This document shows, in pieces, positions 25,186 to 33,805 of a stretch of DNA of 64,000 nt; positions within the stretch are counted from its first letter, which is position 1; every line of letters begins with the position of its first letter. The stretch lies in the NCBI RefSeq assembly GCF_015477605.1, contig NZ_JADLQX010000036.1, positions 1 through 64,000 of the forward strand, written 5' to 3'. The notes under the pieces are model-generated. The model searched no databases and was not told the DNA's origin. It worked only from the letters and a program-made list of their open reading frames with translations. Made by a program: the position numbers and the translations under genes. The DNA is from Nocardia amamiensis (GTDB lineage Bacteria > Actinomycetota > Actinomycetes > Mycobacteriales > Mycobacteriaceae).

Positions 25186-28002
25186 TCATCGCCGTAGCAG
25201 ACCACTACTCGAGCCGGCGACCAGTGCCTCATCCGGAGCTGCCGACGGCGCACCGCCGGACGCCACGACACTTGCGTGCCGAGCCGCGGCCAGGCGCGCG
25301 AGCGCGGCCTCGGTGAAGACCGACAACCCGAGGTCGGGGTTGTATCCGTGAATCTCCTTGACGTCGAGCTCGGCCAGGAAATACAGGATCTCCGTCGAGA
25401 TGACCTGCCCCGGGACCAGCACCGGGAAGCCGGGCGGGTAGGGGACGACGAAGGTGGCCGACACCAGGGGTTTCCCCTTGGCGAGCCGCCGCCCGGCGTC
25501 GCCGAGCAAGACGTGTTCGCGGTCGGACTCCTCGTACCCGGCGTAGAAGGCCGATCGCATGTCGCCGAACGAGCTGGCGCCGTCGGGACGAAACGCGCTG
25601 TCGAACTCGCTGAAGTCGGGCAGCGCAGGCAGATCCTTGGTGATCTCGTCGACCCGGCGCTGCTGCAGGGCGCGATCGGCCTTGCCGTGCCCGCCCCGGC
25701 TGCTCTCGAAGTCGGTGGCCACCCGCCGCAGCACGTCGAGCAGGTAGTGCACGCTCGACCAGGTGACGCCGATCGTGAAGATCAAGAGCACACTGTTGAT
25801 CGAGGTCTTGTTGATCTGGATGCCGAACCGGTCCATCAGGATCTTCTCGCGGAAGTCGTACCCGTTCATGCCGGTCTTGCCGATGAACAGGGTGACCCGG
25901 GTCGGGTCGAGCACGAACTGATCGGACCGCCACGCCTCGTTCCACTCTGCCAGGCCACCCTGCCTGACCTGCCGGTACGACCTGACTTCGGACGCACGGA
26001 ACTCGTCGGGCACCAGGTCGTCCTCGTCGAGGATGCGGAACCATTTGCCGATCAGCCGGTCTTTGCGGACGCGGTGCCGGAACACCAGCGCCATGTCGTA
26101 GACGTGCCGGACCAGCTGGAAGCCCTCGATGTCGACCTGCCGACGCGCCAAGTCCAGCGATGCCAGGAGTTGCTGGTTCGGCGACGTCGAGGTGTGGGTC
26201 AGAAACGCCTCGGCGAACGCCTCGCGGACGAGAGGTTTGAAATCCTGGTCGCGGACATGGATCATCGACGCCTGCCGAAGCGCGGACAGCGACTTGTGAG
26301 TGGAATGCGTCGCATACACGCGTACCCGCGCCCGCCCGGGGTCGGGCAGCAGCCGGTGGTCGCTCCACTCGGCACGGTCGACTCCCTGCATCGACGCACG
26401 CCACTTGCGGTACTCCTCGGCGTATCCGGGCGACGACAACGCCGATTCGAGTTGCTGGGCGGCAACCATCGCGGTCCGCTGTCGTGCCCACGGCACCGCG
26501 GTTGCGAAGGCGTACCACGCCTCGTCCCAGAGGAAGCAGATGTCCGGCTTGATCGCCAGGACCTCCTCCATCACACGCCGGGGGTTGTAGACGATGCCGT
26601 CGAACGTGCAGTTGGTCAGCAGCAGCATGCGCACCCGGTCCAGTTGCCCGGCCGCCTCGAGGTCGAGCAGCGCCTTCTTGATGGTGTGCAGGGACACGGC
26701 TCCGTAGATCGCGAACGGCTCGAGCGGGTAGGCGTCCAGATACATCGGATACGCCCCGGCGAGCACCAGGCCGTAGTGGTGCGACTTATGGCAATTGCGG
26801 TCGATCAGAACGATGTCGCCCGGCCGGGTCAGAGCCTGCACAACAATCTTGTTCGCGGTGGATGTCCCGTTGGTCACGAAGTACGTCTGATCGGCACACC
26901 AGGTCTCGGCGGCTTTGTCCATCGCCGCCCTGATCGTGCCGTGTGGGTCCAGCAGCGAGTCCAGCCCGCCGGAGGTGGACGACGTCTCGGCCATGAAGAT
27001 GTTGCGGCCGTAGAACTCGCCCATGTCCTGCAGCGACTTGGAGTTGAAGATGCTGGCGCCGCGCGCGACGGGAAGGGCGTGGAATTGGCCGACCGGCGCG
27101 GCCGCATAGGTACGCAGGGCGTCGAAAAACGGTGTGGCGAACCGGCTCCGGACGCCGGCGAGCACCGTGCTGTACAGGTCGGTGACGTCGTTGAGCCGAT
27201 AGAACGTGCGATCGTAGACGTCCGCCTCGTCCTCGGTCTCCGCGGCGATCGACTCGTCGGTGAGCAGATACAGGTCGATGTGCGGCCGCAGCTCCCTGAT
27301 CCACTCGCCACATTCGATCCAGTCGTCGGCGCGGTCGGTGACGACCACGTCGTCGTTCGCCCCGAGCAACGTGGTCATCAACGGCACCCGGTCGCGGGAA
27401 CGAAGCGGCAGGTCATGCCGGATGATCGCCGCCTGAATCTCGCCGTTCAACGCGACGGCGGTGATGGCGTCCTCGATGCTCGCCACGACGAGCAGCTCGA
27501 ACTGAACATCGTCGGACGGGTCGCGCAGCGCCCGCAAGCTCTCCGCCAAGCCCTCGGGAGCCTCGGGCGGGGAATCGTCGCCGAGCAGAACGGTGTAGAA
27601 CTGCTGCTGTTTGGCCCGCGCCACGAGTTCCTGGTCGGCCAACGGCGCGGATGTGTCGAACACGGCCGCGCGGTCGCCGTACTCGGAGAGCAGGCGCACG
27701 GCCAGCGACACTTCCTCGGTGAGCCGCACCGTTGCAAGATCGGCGAGATATCCGCGAAACGCCGCTACTCTCGCCGCGCCCGGGTACAACCAGTACCGCT
27801 CGTAGGCGGCTAAACGATCGAGCAGGCGCCGCACCCGGGCGGCTTCGTGGCTGGTGTCCAGCCCGGCACCGTTGACATCGGCGAGCCGGCGACACGCGTC
27901 GTCGAGCAGATTCCACGTGTCGATTCGCGAGTACGACGGGTTCGCGACCGCCGCCAGCGCGGAAACAGAAAGCCCTTTCGGGCGCTCGCCGTCTCGGTGC
28001 AT
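25186..28002 (-). CDS. Orn/Lys/Arg decarboxylase-family PLP enzyme (938 residues)
   Basis: It is a fold-III-type (aspartate aminotransferase-like) amino-acid decarboxylase, most like the bacterial arginine/lysine/ornithine group. The PLP Lys is K570 in ATHSTHKSLSALRQ. FVTNGTSTANKIVVQ near residues 375-390 is the cofactor phosphate loop, and the His-Lys-Ser-His-His segment is typical of the group. Residues 1-310 hold a wing/receiver-like region. At 938 residues it is longer than the E. coli enzymes (about 710-760), chiefly at the N-terminus. It is monocistronic and converges on the acyltransferase gene. No antiporter gene is adjacent, so polyamine or acid-stress use is an inference. Confidence 0.85.
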   Translation of the reverse strand: MHRDGERPKGLSVSALAAVANPSYSRIDTWNLLDDACRRLADVNGAGLDTSHEAARVRRLLDRLAAYERYWLYPGAARVAAFRGYLADLATVRLTEEVSLAVRLLSEYGDRAAVFDTSAPLADQELVARAKQQQFYTVLLGDDSPPEAPEGLAESLRALRDPSDDVQFELLVVASIEDAITAVALNGEIQAAIIRHDLPLRSRDRVPLMTTLLGANDDVVVTDRADDWIECGEWIRELRPHIDLYLLTDESIAAETEDEADVYDRTFYRLNDVTDLYSTVLAGVRSRFATPFFDALRTYAAAPVGQFHALPVARGASIFNSKSLQDMGEFYGRNIFMAETSSTSGGLDSLLDPHGTIRAAMDKAAETWCADQTYFVTNGTSTANKIVVQALTRPGDIVLIDRNCHKSHHYGLVLAGAYPMYLDAYPLEPFAIYGAVSLHTIKKALLDLEAAGQLDRVRMLLLTNCTFDGIVYNPRRVMEEVLAIKPDICFLWDEAWYAFATAVPWARQRTAMVAAQQLESALSSPGYAEEYRKWRASMQGVDRAEWSDHRLLPDPGRARVRVYATHSTHKSLSALRQASMIHVRDQDFKPLVREAFAEAFLTHTSTSPNQQLLASLDLARRQVDIEGFQLVRHVYDMALVFRHRVRKDRLIGKWFRILDEDDLVPDEFRASEVRSYRQVRQGGLAEWNEAWRSDQFVLDPTRVTLFIGKTGMNGYDFREKILMDRFGIQINKTSINSVLLIFTIGVTWSSVHYLLDVLRRVATDFESSRGGHGKADRALQQRRVDEITKDLPALPDFSEFDSAFRPDGASSFGDMRSAFYAGYEESDREHVLLGDAGRRLAKGKPLVSATFVVPYPPGFPVLVPGQVISTEILYFLAELDVKEIHGYNPDLGLSVFTEAALARLAAARHASVVASGGAPSAAPDEALVAGSSSGLLRR

Positions 28003-28141
28003 GTCGTCCGTCTCGCCCCCGATCAGTGGGCGAAGTGATCTGTCGAACGCGACAGCTCACCCTGGAACATTCATCCCTGCGAATATTGTGCCCCGCCGAA
28101 GATCAAATTCCTAGCCGGTGTTCCGGAAGTCGTGCGGGCGG

Positions 28142-28420
28142 CTGCTCATCGAGCCTGGTCGGGCTGGTGTCGGTCCTAACGGTGCCGGAAAGACCACCTT
28201 GTTCAACTGCCTGACCGGTCGCGGCAAACCCGATTCGGGCACGGTCACGTGAGGTAGCCGACCACCCGGCCGCCGGGTTACCGTTCGGCGCACCCTCGAA
28301 CGCATCGAGCTTGCCAGTGCCCTGGCCTGCCTGCCGCGCCTGCTGATCGTGGACGAGCCGATCAACGGTCTCAGCCACGGCGAGGTCGCCGAGTTCGCCG
28401 CGCTCGTCCGCGCGGGTCTT
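28142..28420 (+). pseudogene. Decayed LivG-like ABC ATPase
   Basis: Two fragments of a branched-chain amino-acid-type ABC ATPase are in the same frame but separated by a TGA (28250-28252) and missing sequence. The first gives GPNGAGKTTLFNCLTG, the Walker A region and helix. The second gives ERIELASALACLPRLLIVDEP with Walker B and Gly-Leu-Ser after it. About 120 residues between them, including the ABC signature, are gone. The gene is non-functional as read. Confidence 0.75.
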
Positions 28421-28776
28421 CGGCTACCTCCCGATCCTGAAGGACGACTCCATCAGCAGGCGGGCGGGCTCTCCGGCGCCCAGCAGCAGATGCTCGCGCT
28501 CGGGCGCGCTGATGATGCGGCCGCGGTTGCTGCTGCTCGGCGAGCCGTCGCTCGGTCTGTCGCCTGGTCACCCAGGAGTTGTCCGCCATCATCGCCGCCA
28601 TCAACAAAGAGGAGAGCACCACCGTGGTGGTCGTCGAGCAGAATGCGCACCTCGCGCTGGCCATCGCCGATCGGGCGCATGTGCTCGAGACGGGCCGGGT
28701 GGTGCTGTCGGGCACTCCGGCGCAGATCAATGCCGACGAACAGAACGCTCGCTCCTACCTCGGATGCCAGGTCTGA
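28421..28776 (+). pseudogene. Decayed LivF-like ABC ATPase
   Basis: The C-terminal half of a LivF/UrtE-type ATPase is spread over three frames. QQAGGLSGAQQQMLALGRA (signature region) is in one, MMRPRLLLLGEPSLGLSP (Walker B, Asp replaced by Gly) in the next, and LSAIIAAINKEESTTVVVVE with the QNAHLALAIADRAHVLETG tail in the third, ending at TGA 28774-28776. At least two frameshifts are needed, so it is a pseudogene. The Walker A half is missing. Confidence 0.8.
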
Positions 28777-28779
28777 CGC

Positions 28780-29095
28780 ATGAACCAACTACTCGAGTTC
28801 GGCGCACTGTTCGCGGCGGCCTACGCGGCACCGTTCCAGCTGGCGCCGTACGTGGACTATCGGCTGGCAGCCCTGCCATCAGTCCGAGGGACGCGCGTTC
28901 GCCAGATAGGTCCGCCAGGAACGGCCCGACGCGACGGTGGCGGTGCTCTATCAGAACGACGACTTCGGCAAGGACCTGGTCGACAGCTTCCGCGCGGCGG
29001 TGGCAGGCAGCGGGGTGGATCGTAGCCGAGCAGAGCTACAGCGAAGCCCTGGTGGCACCGGCGAGTACTCGCCTGAACTGTGGCGGTCTGGTTAA
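28780..29095 (+). pseudogene. Decayed Liv-type substrate-binding protein remnant
   Basis: At about 28910-29020 one frame reads RPDATVAVLYQNDDFGKDLV then a Ser-Phe-Arg-Ala-Ala-Val segment, the hallmark middle section of LivJ/LivK-like binding proteins. The continuation VAEQSYSEA is in another frame. An ATG at 28780, right after the LivF stop, begins a different frame of 81 codons without likeness to the family. This is the third decayed gene of a former amino-acid importer operon. Confidence 0.7.
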
Positions 29096-29120
29096 GGCAG
29101 GCGCATCTGCTGAAATGCGT

Positions 29121-29585
29121 TCACCAATTGTGCTTTGGTATCAGCTCTGACTTTGCTTCTGTGAGGAGGTCGCACTGGAGCGACGAGCAATGCGCCCACC
29201 AGTCAGGGTAGGTCACAGGGTCCCGAACGACGTCGTGTAATCCCCGTGCGTGAGCAACTACGCGGTCCCGCAAAGCGTCTGAGCAGACAAGCTCGACACC
29301 CTTCTCTGCTAGCCAGACGCTTTCGACGAGTCGCTTCAGATCGGTAGGGGTACCTCCGCGCTCTCGGGTATCGAGTTCTCCCTGCAGTCGCTGTGCTGCC
29401 TCGAAGTAGTCGATGATCGCTGACTTCAACTCATCTCTGCGGGCAAGGCGACTCTCCGCGAGAAACTTGAGCTTCGCTGCGCGCGCCGAACTCCGTTGCA
29501 CCATAACCGTTGCCGATGCGCCAAGCCCCGCGCCGAGTAGCGGCAGCAGGCCCGTAACCAACGTTGAAACGATCCCTGTCGACAT
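29121..29585 (-). CDS. Hypothetical protein with N-terminal membrane anchor
   Basis: A 154-residue protein. A hydrophobic helix at about residues 3-24 is followed by a long charged helix (SSARAAKLKFLAESRLARRDELKSAI is broken here as AAKLKFLAESRLARR and DELKSAIIDYFEAAQRL) likely to be coiled coil. The rest is helical, with one Trp-Trp pair near residue 135. No family recognised. ATG 29585 is chosen because upstream in-frame sequence is rich in Arg/Ser and unlike protein. It is divergent from the four-gene NTPase/NYN operon, sharing a 312-nt gap, and could belong to the same module. Confidence 0.6.
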   Translation of the reverse strand: MSTGIVSTLVTGLLPLLGAGLGASATVMVQRSSARAAKLKFLAESRLARRDELKSAIIDYFEAAQRLQGELDTRERGGTPTDLKRLVESVWLAEKGVELVCSDALRDRVVAHARGLHDVVRDPVTYPDWWAHCSSLQCDLLTEAKSELIPKHNW

Positions 29586-29778
29586 GACTTCAGCGTACGA
29601 GCCGACGGAGATGGTGCACGCCGGCCTCGCCGCTACACGCTGTTCCCGCGCAATGGTGCCAACTTGTCTGTTTCTTATAACAACTGCGCAAAATCGCTTC
29701 CTCATACGACGTACAGCAGGAGAGAGTGCCAGGGCAAGGTTTGGGTTTCGACGGCTCAGGCGGAGTGCCCACCTCCTC

Positions 29779-29794
29779 GTAGTCGAACGACTAC
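29779..29794. promoter_or_regulatory. Palindrome in the control region of the NTPase/NYN operon
   Basis: GTAGTCG-AA-CGACTAC is a perfect 7+7 inverted repeat, 113 nt upstream of the ATPase start and 193 nt upstream of the divergent gene. The 312-nt gap (29586-29906) is AT-richer than its surroundings and holds no other gene. The palindrome may be an operator for the operon. Confidence 0.45.
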
Positions 29795-29906
29795 CTCTCA
29801 CCGAGCGTGATCTGGTCGGGGATCGCACCAATATCAATATGATCCAGTCCGACTGCCCCTTGTCGAGCAGTTCGATCGGTGTGGACCCTGACGGGGGTTG
29901 AAGATC

Positions 29907-32723
29907 GTGAACAGGTGGAATGAGGTACTGCGGCGCGTTCATGAGCTGAACGCCGCGGTCAAACCGAATGACGCGCAAGCAGCACTCACTCAGCTCATCG
30001 CCCAGTGCTCTGACGAGGAACTGGTACTGCTGGGTTCCCGAATCGAATCCGCCATCACCACTTTCCTGCCGAAACGCCAGCGCCGACTGAACGAAGTGCT
30101 GCGCGAGCGCAGGGAACGAAGGACGGCACCCGCCGAGGTGCTCGCGGTCGAGCAGAGACCGGAAGCGGAGGTGCCAGCTACCGACGAGCCCTCCACCCAG
30201 CGGGCTTCATCTCCCTCCATCAATTCCCGCCTCAGCCGTATCGAGCATCTGAATCGGGCAGTTCAGCCGAGGCTCGCCGAGGCCGAGTTTCGTGAATTGC
30301 TGCAATCACTCGACCCGGCCGAGCTCTCACGTCATGTGCGGGAATTACGTGTGTCGATTGCCAGCTTTCTACCAAAGCGGCAACGGCTACTGACGGAAAT
30401 CTTGGATGCCGGGTTGCGGGAGGCCGACCGAGAGATCGAGAGCGACGGTGTCGTGGTCGGTCCCGAACTGCTTCGAACGCCAGTGCCCGCGAGCCGAACC
30501 CGGATGCCGGCTCACGTGGTACCGGCGCCCGGGACCGCACGGCCCCGGCCCGGTCCTCCTGCTACGGATGGGCGCGCCGTGAGCGGCGTGACTCGGCAAC
30601 GTGTGCCGCTCGCCTACTCGAAGAACCGTCTCAGTGAGGAACTGGAGGACTTGGGTAACCGGCACATCTTTCAATGGGCGACCTGCTATCGGGATGTGCT
30701 CTCGCGCTACTTCGACGATTTTCTGGTGGAGCTGGGATCCTGCGACCGGCCCGGCCCTTGGCTCAACCTCATGAAGGCCAGCCTGAGTCACCATGCGGCG
30801 GAGATCTTCCGGCGTGGGTACGTCTATCAGACCGAAAACAATGTCGTGCGCCCGCACTACGCCATCACCAAGTCCTTGACCGGCCTGCAGCGGTTCCTGG
30901 ACCTCCCGCTGGAGTTCTATTCGGCACGTCTGGCCGAGGCTCATCATGCAAGTGCTGCCAGGAGCCTTCGGCAACTGTGCTCAGCGATGGCCTCGGGCAT
31001 TCTCATCGGCTACTCCAACACGAAATTCGATCAAATCGGCAGCAATGTCCTGCCCCGGTTCTCCGGAGCCTGGGTGCACGTGCTGCCGTTTCTCACCTCG
31101 GAGGACCTCCGAGAACTGATGGGCAATCTGCAGGCCGGGCTGCTCCTGGACGGCATACATGATTCGGTGTTACCGTTCGCGCGCGCATTGGACCTGCTGC
31201 TCACCAAGGATCCCGACGCAGCGCCGCTCCCCGCGCTGTCCCAGTACTCCGACAGCAACCGGCGGCTCGAGATCTCACTCCAGCTTCCCCCGAAAGCGGC
31301 GGGCAGCCGACGCATCGAGGTCCTGTGCTACCTGGACGAGCGGCACGTCGACCGTCTCCTCATCGAGGAGGCGGCCGGGCGAGCGGTGGGCGTAGTAATC
31401 GCTCCATTGCGGGCGGACCTGCGCATCGAGCTGCTGGCGATCGAACGGTTGTCCGACATCGTCGTGCCCACCGGCGGCCTGGGGGAGGAGCCGCAGACGC
31501 GGCTGGTCGCGCTGCTGGAAGACCTTCTCTACGAAACGAATTCGGCATCTGGCAACCGGCCGATCGATTTCAACTACGCTGCGGAATTCCCGTTGGAAAG
31601 CCCGTTTCTCTCCCGCTACAGCCACGTATACCGCACCAGCGTGCGCAGGCTCATGCAATCCTTCGAGCGCCGAAACGGCGTGCGGCTGTGGTGCAGCGTC
31701 CGTCGTAGCGGAAAGACGACCGCCTGTTCGTACGACCTCGGATCGACCTCCGCCCAGTCGGTGGTCGTGGCTCAGACCTGCGACCCCACCGGGCAAATCG
31801 CCGATGGCGGCGCGTTTTATCGCAAAATCCAACAAGCCCTCGATTCCGGCCGCAGGCTGCAGCATGATTTCGTGGAGGTCGCAGTAACGGAGTGCCTCGT
31901 GGCCCAGCCGGACGTGCGAGTCATCCTGGTGCTCGACGAATACGAGACGCTCTTCGGCGCCCTCCGGACGGCCATGGAAAAGGATCCCGGCATTCGTTAC
32001 ACAGTCGTTCAACCCCTGCTGAACCAGTTGGTCTCGTTCACCAGGGACAACCTTCTGATCTTCGTAGGTCAGCGACCCGACGCGCACTGGATCCTGACCG
32101 ACCAGAATCAGTTGAGCCCCGTTGTCATCCATGATCCGTTTCCGCTGTTCGATCATGGACCCGCCTCCCGCTCCGTGAGCGAGTTCGACGAGTTGGTGCG
32201 GAAGATCATGAGCGGGCATGTGGACCTAGACCCGGAGTTCATCGACCGGGTTTACGCCGAGACCGGCGGTCATCCGTTCCTGACCGGTAAGCTGCTGGTC
32301 TCATTCTGGGCGTGGTTGATCGAGAACCAGCGACCGGCGTCCAGTCTCGCCCCAGCACGACCTCAGTTGTTCATGGAGTTCACCGAATCCTGCCTGGGGC
32401 ACAGGTCCATCGCACAGAACTACCTCTACGAGATGTTCCGGAAGGCCGCTGCCGACCACTTGTCTCCCGTCGGGCGAGAGAAAGAGCCGTGGCTGCATGC
32501 CGTGTACTCGGTGCTGCGCAATCTCGTCTTGTCGTCGCCGGAGTCGTTCTCCGTTCCACACCATCAATTCGTCGAGCTTGCCGAACGGACCGGAGATCTG
32601 GTGAGCCCGGAAGACCTCCTTTCGACTGCGAGTCGGGCCAACTTCCTGGTTCACCAGGACGGTATGGTCCGTCCGCGCATCCCCCTGCTCGGACGAATCG
32701 CGGCAGCTGTCCGGGCAACGTAG
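29907..32723 (+). CDS. Large P-loop ATPase with duplicated N-terminal helical module
   Basis: This is the first gene of the four-gene operon, 938 residues. Residues about 8-70 and 110-173 are two copies of one helical module: both hold an HELNAAV/EHLNRAV start and the shared core FLPKRQR followed by LxEIL/LNEVL. A proline-rich linker (about 190-220) and a middle domain of unknown fold (230-560) follow. The ATPase core comes next: a Walker A-like SVRRSGKTT with K603 (the first Gly is Ser) and Walker B VILVLDEYE with D677/E678. The GxRRSGKT style and the later HPFLTGKLL segment suggest the archaeal-ATPase/STAND-like AAA class. A winged-helix-like end is probable. GTG 29907 is preferred, with GGGGG 9 nt upstream; TTG 29898 is possible. 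I propose a sensor/switch role, as inference. Confidence 0.75.
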   Translation: MNRWNEVLRRVHELNAAVKPNDAQAALTQLIAQCSDEELVLLGSRIESAITTFLPKRQRRLNEVLRERRERRTAPAEVLAVEQRPEAEVPATDEPSTQRASSPSINSRLSRIEHLNRAVQPRLAEAEFRELLQSLDPAELSRHVRELRVSIASFLPKRQRLLTEILDAGLREADREIESDGVVVGPELLRTPVPASRTRMPAHVVPAPGTARPRPGPPATDGRAVSGVTRQRVPLAYSKNRLSEELEDLGNRHIFQWATCYRDVLSRYFDDFLVELGSCDRPGPWLNLMKASLSHHAAEIFRRGYVYQTENNVVRPHYAITKSLTGLQRFLDLPLEFYSARLAEAHHASAARSLRQLCSAMASGILIGYSNTKFDQIGSNVLPRFSGAWVHVLPFLTSEDLRELMGNLQAGLLLDGIHDSVLPFARALDLLLTKDPDAAPLPALSQYSDSNRRLEISLQLPPKAAGSRRIEVLCYLDERHVDRLLIEEAAGRAVGVVIAPLRADLRIELLAIERLSDIVVPTGGLGEEPQTRLVALLEDLLYETNSASGNRPIDFNYAAEFPLESPFLSRYSHVYRTSVRRLMQSFERRNGVRLWCSVRRSGKTTACSYDLGSTSAQSVVVAQTCDPTGQIADGGAFYRKIQQALDSGRRLQHDFVEVAVTECLVAQPDVRVILVLDEYETLFGALRTAMEKDPGIRYTVVQPLLNQLVSFTRDNLLIFVGQRPDAHWILTDQNQLSPVVIHDPFPLFDHGPASRSVSEFDELVRKIMSGHVDLDPEFIDRVYAETGGHPFLTGKLLVSFWAWLIENQRPASSLAPARPQLFMEFTESCLGHRSIAQNYLYEMFRKAAADHLSPVGREKEPWLHAVYSVLRNLVLSSPESFSVPHHQFVELAERTGDLVSPEDLLSTASRANFLVHQDGMVRPRIPLLGRIAAAVRAT

Positions 32724-32731
32724 GGAAAGGC

Positions 32732-33784
32732 ATGCGCGCAACCGATCCAGGTCCGGCCCGAGTGGCTGAGACCATCATCCGCCTACATTCCGAGGCAGAC
32801 GCCCCACTGAACGCCTATTGGCTGAGCTTGGTGGGTGACCGCGACGAGTACGCAGCACAGTTGGGCGGCTTGCTCAGCGAGCACGGCTTGGGCGTGCTGA
32901 TCGTCCGGAACAACGGCTTCACTAACGCGAATGCTCTGATGGTCGACCTAGTCGAGCTGTTGGAGCACAACCGTGCGGTATTTCTCACGAGCCTGCAGCA
33001 GCCGCGAGCGGCGGCCCCACGAATGGGCATCGTCTTGCTCGCACGGCGGGAGCTGGCGATGGGCCAGGCATATTCGCCGGTGACCTGGCCGGAGTGGGTT
33101 CCCGGCGTGGGTAATCGAGAGACCACATGCTTCATTACAGACGTAACCCGGCGCATCGAAGTACCGCTGAGCGCCGAGGAGATCGACCTCGCCCGTATCC
33201 ATCGGGCCTTGTTCGCGGTGGAAGAGGCGATGGTGCGGCGGTTGCTGCACGTACACCGCCGTTCACCCGACGCGCAGCACGCTTTCTTTCAAAGCATCAG
33301 GAGGCGTTCGGATCCCAGTTGGACCGCCTTTCTCGCGGGTGCGCGGGAGGCGATCAGCGGCTTCCGGACTCCGCAGGCCTACCGACCAGAGGTACGGGCC
33401 GGGAAGTCGGTTGTCTCCAGACTCTGGGGGCTGAGCATGGATACTCCGCCCGCACGGCTGGCCACGGTGCAGACCGAACTCGCCGCGGCGCTCCACGTGG
33501 CGGATGACGCGGTGTGGTCGGACCGGTGGGAGGGGCTGATGACCGTCTTGGCCCGCCCGACCGTACCGCCGAACTCTCCTGCAACGCGATTGTGCCGCTG
33601 CATCCTGTCGACGGTGCCGACCGCCTGCCAATTCATCACGTGCGCCGCGCACGCCGGCGAGTATTACCAATTCCCGGTGAATTTGCTGACGGCCGTCGTC
33701 GACGACCTGCACTGGACGTTGACGCACATCGAGACCTCATTGATCCACCTATCCGACGACCGTGCCACTCGGGCGCTGTCCTGA
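32732..33784 (+). CDS. Unrecognised protein of the NTPase/NYN operon (350 residues)
   Basis: The second operon gene starts 8 nt after the ATPase stop with AGGGAAAGG as ribosome site. The 350-residue protein shows no family I recognise. Visible parts: a helical start; an alpha/beta section (residues 35-125) with strands LGVLIVRNN, RAVFLTSL and MGIVLLARR that resembles a P-loop-type sheet but lacks Walker motifs; and a helical second half (ARIHRALFAVEEAMVRRLL and later). It has four Cys in the C-terminal third with no zinc spacing. It might be an adaptor, or a degenerate NTPase partner of the first gene product. Confidence 0.7.
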   Translation: MRATDPGPARVAETIIRLHSEADAPLNAYWLSLVGDRDEYAAQLGGLLSEHGLGVLIVRNNGFTNANALMVDLVELLEHNRAVFLTSLQQPRAAAPRMGIVLLARRELAMGQAYSPVTWPEWVPGVGNRETTCFITDVTRRIEVPLSAEEIDLARIHRALFAVEEAMVRRLLHVHRRSPDAQHAFFQSIRRRSDPSWTAFLAGAREAISGFRTPQAYRPEVRAGKSVVSRLWGLSMDTPPARLATVQTELAAALHVADDAVWSDRWEGLMTVLARPTVPPNSPATRLCRCILSTVPTACQFITCAAHAGEYYQFPVNLLTAVVDDLHWTLTHIETSLIHLSDDRATRALS

Positions 33785-33805
33785 TCTGCGATTGCGGAGT
33801 GAACC

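Noticed and set aside
29811..29861. TCTGGTCGG upstream of the NTPase/NYN operon as another leader copy
   Set aside because: The GCCGGGAAG part is absent and no matching complementary arm is present; the 9-nt match can be chance.
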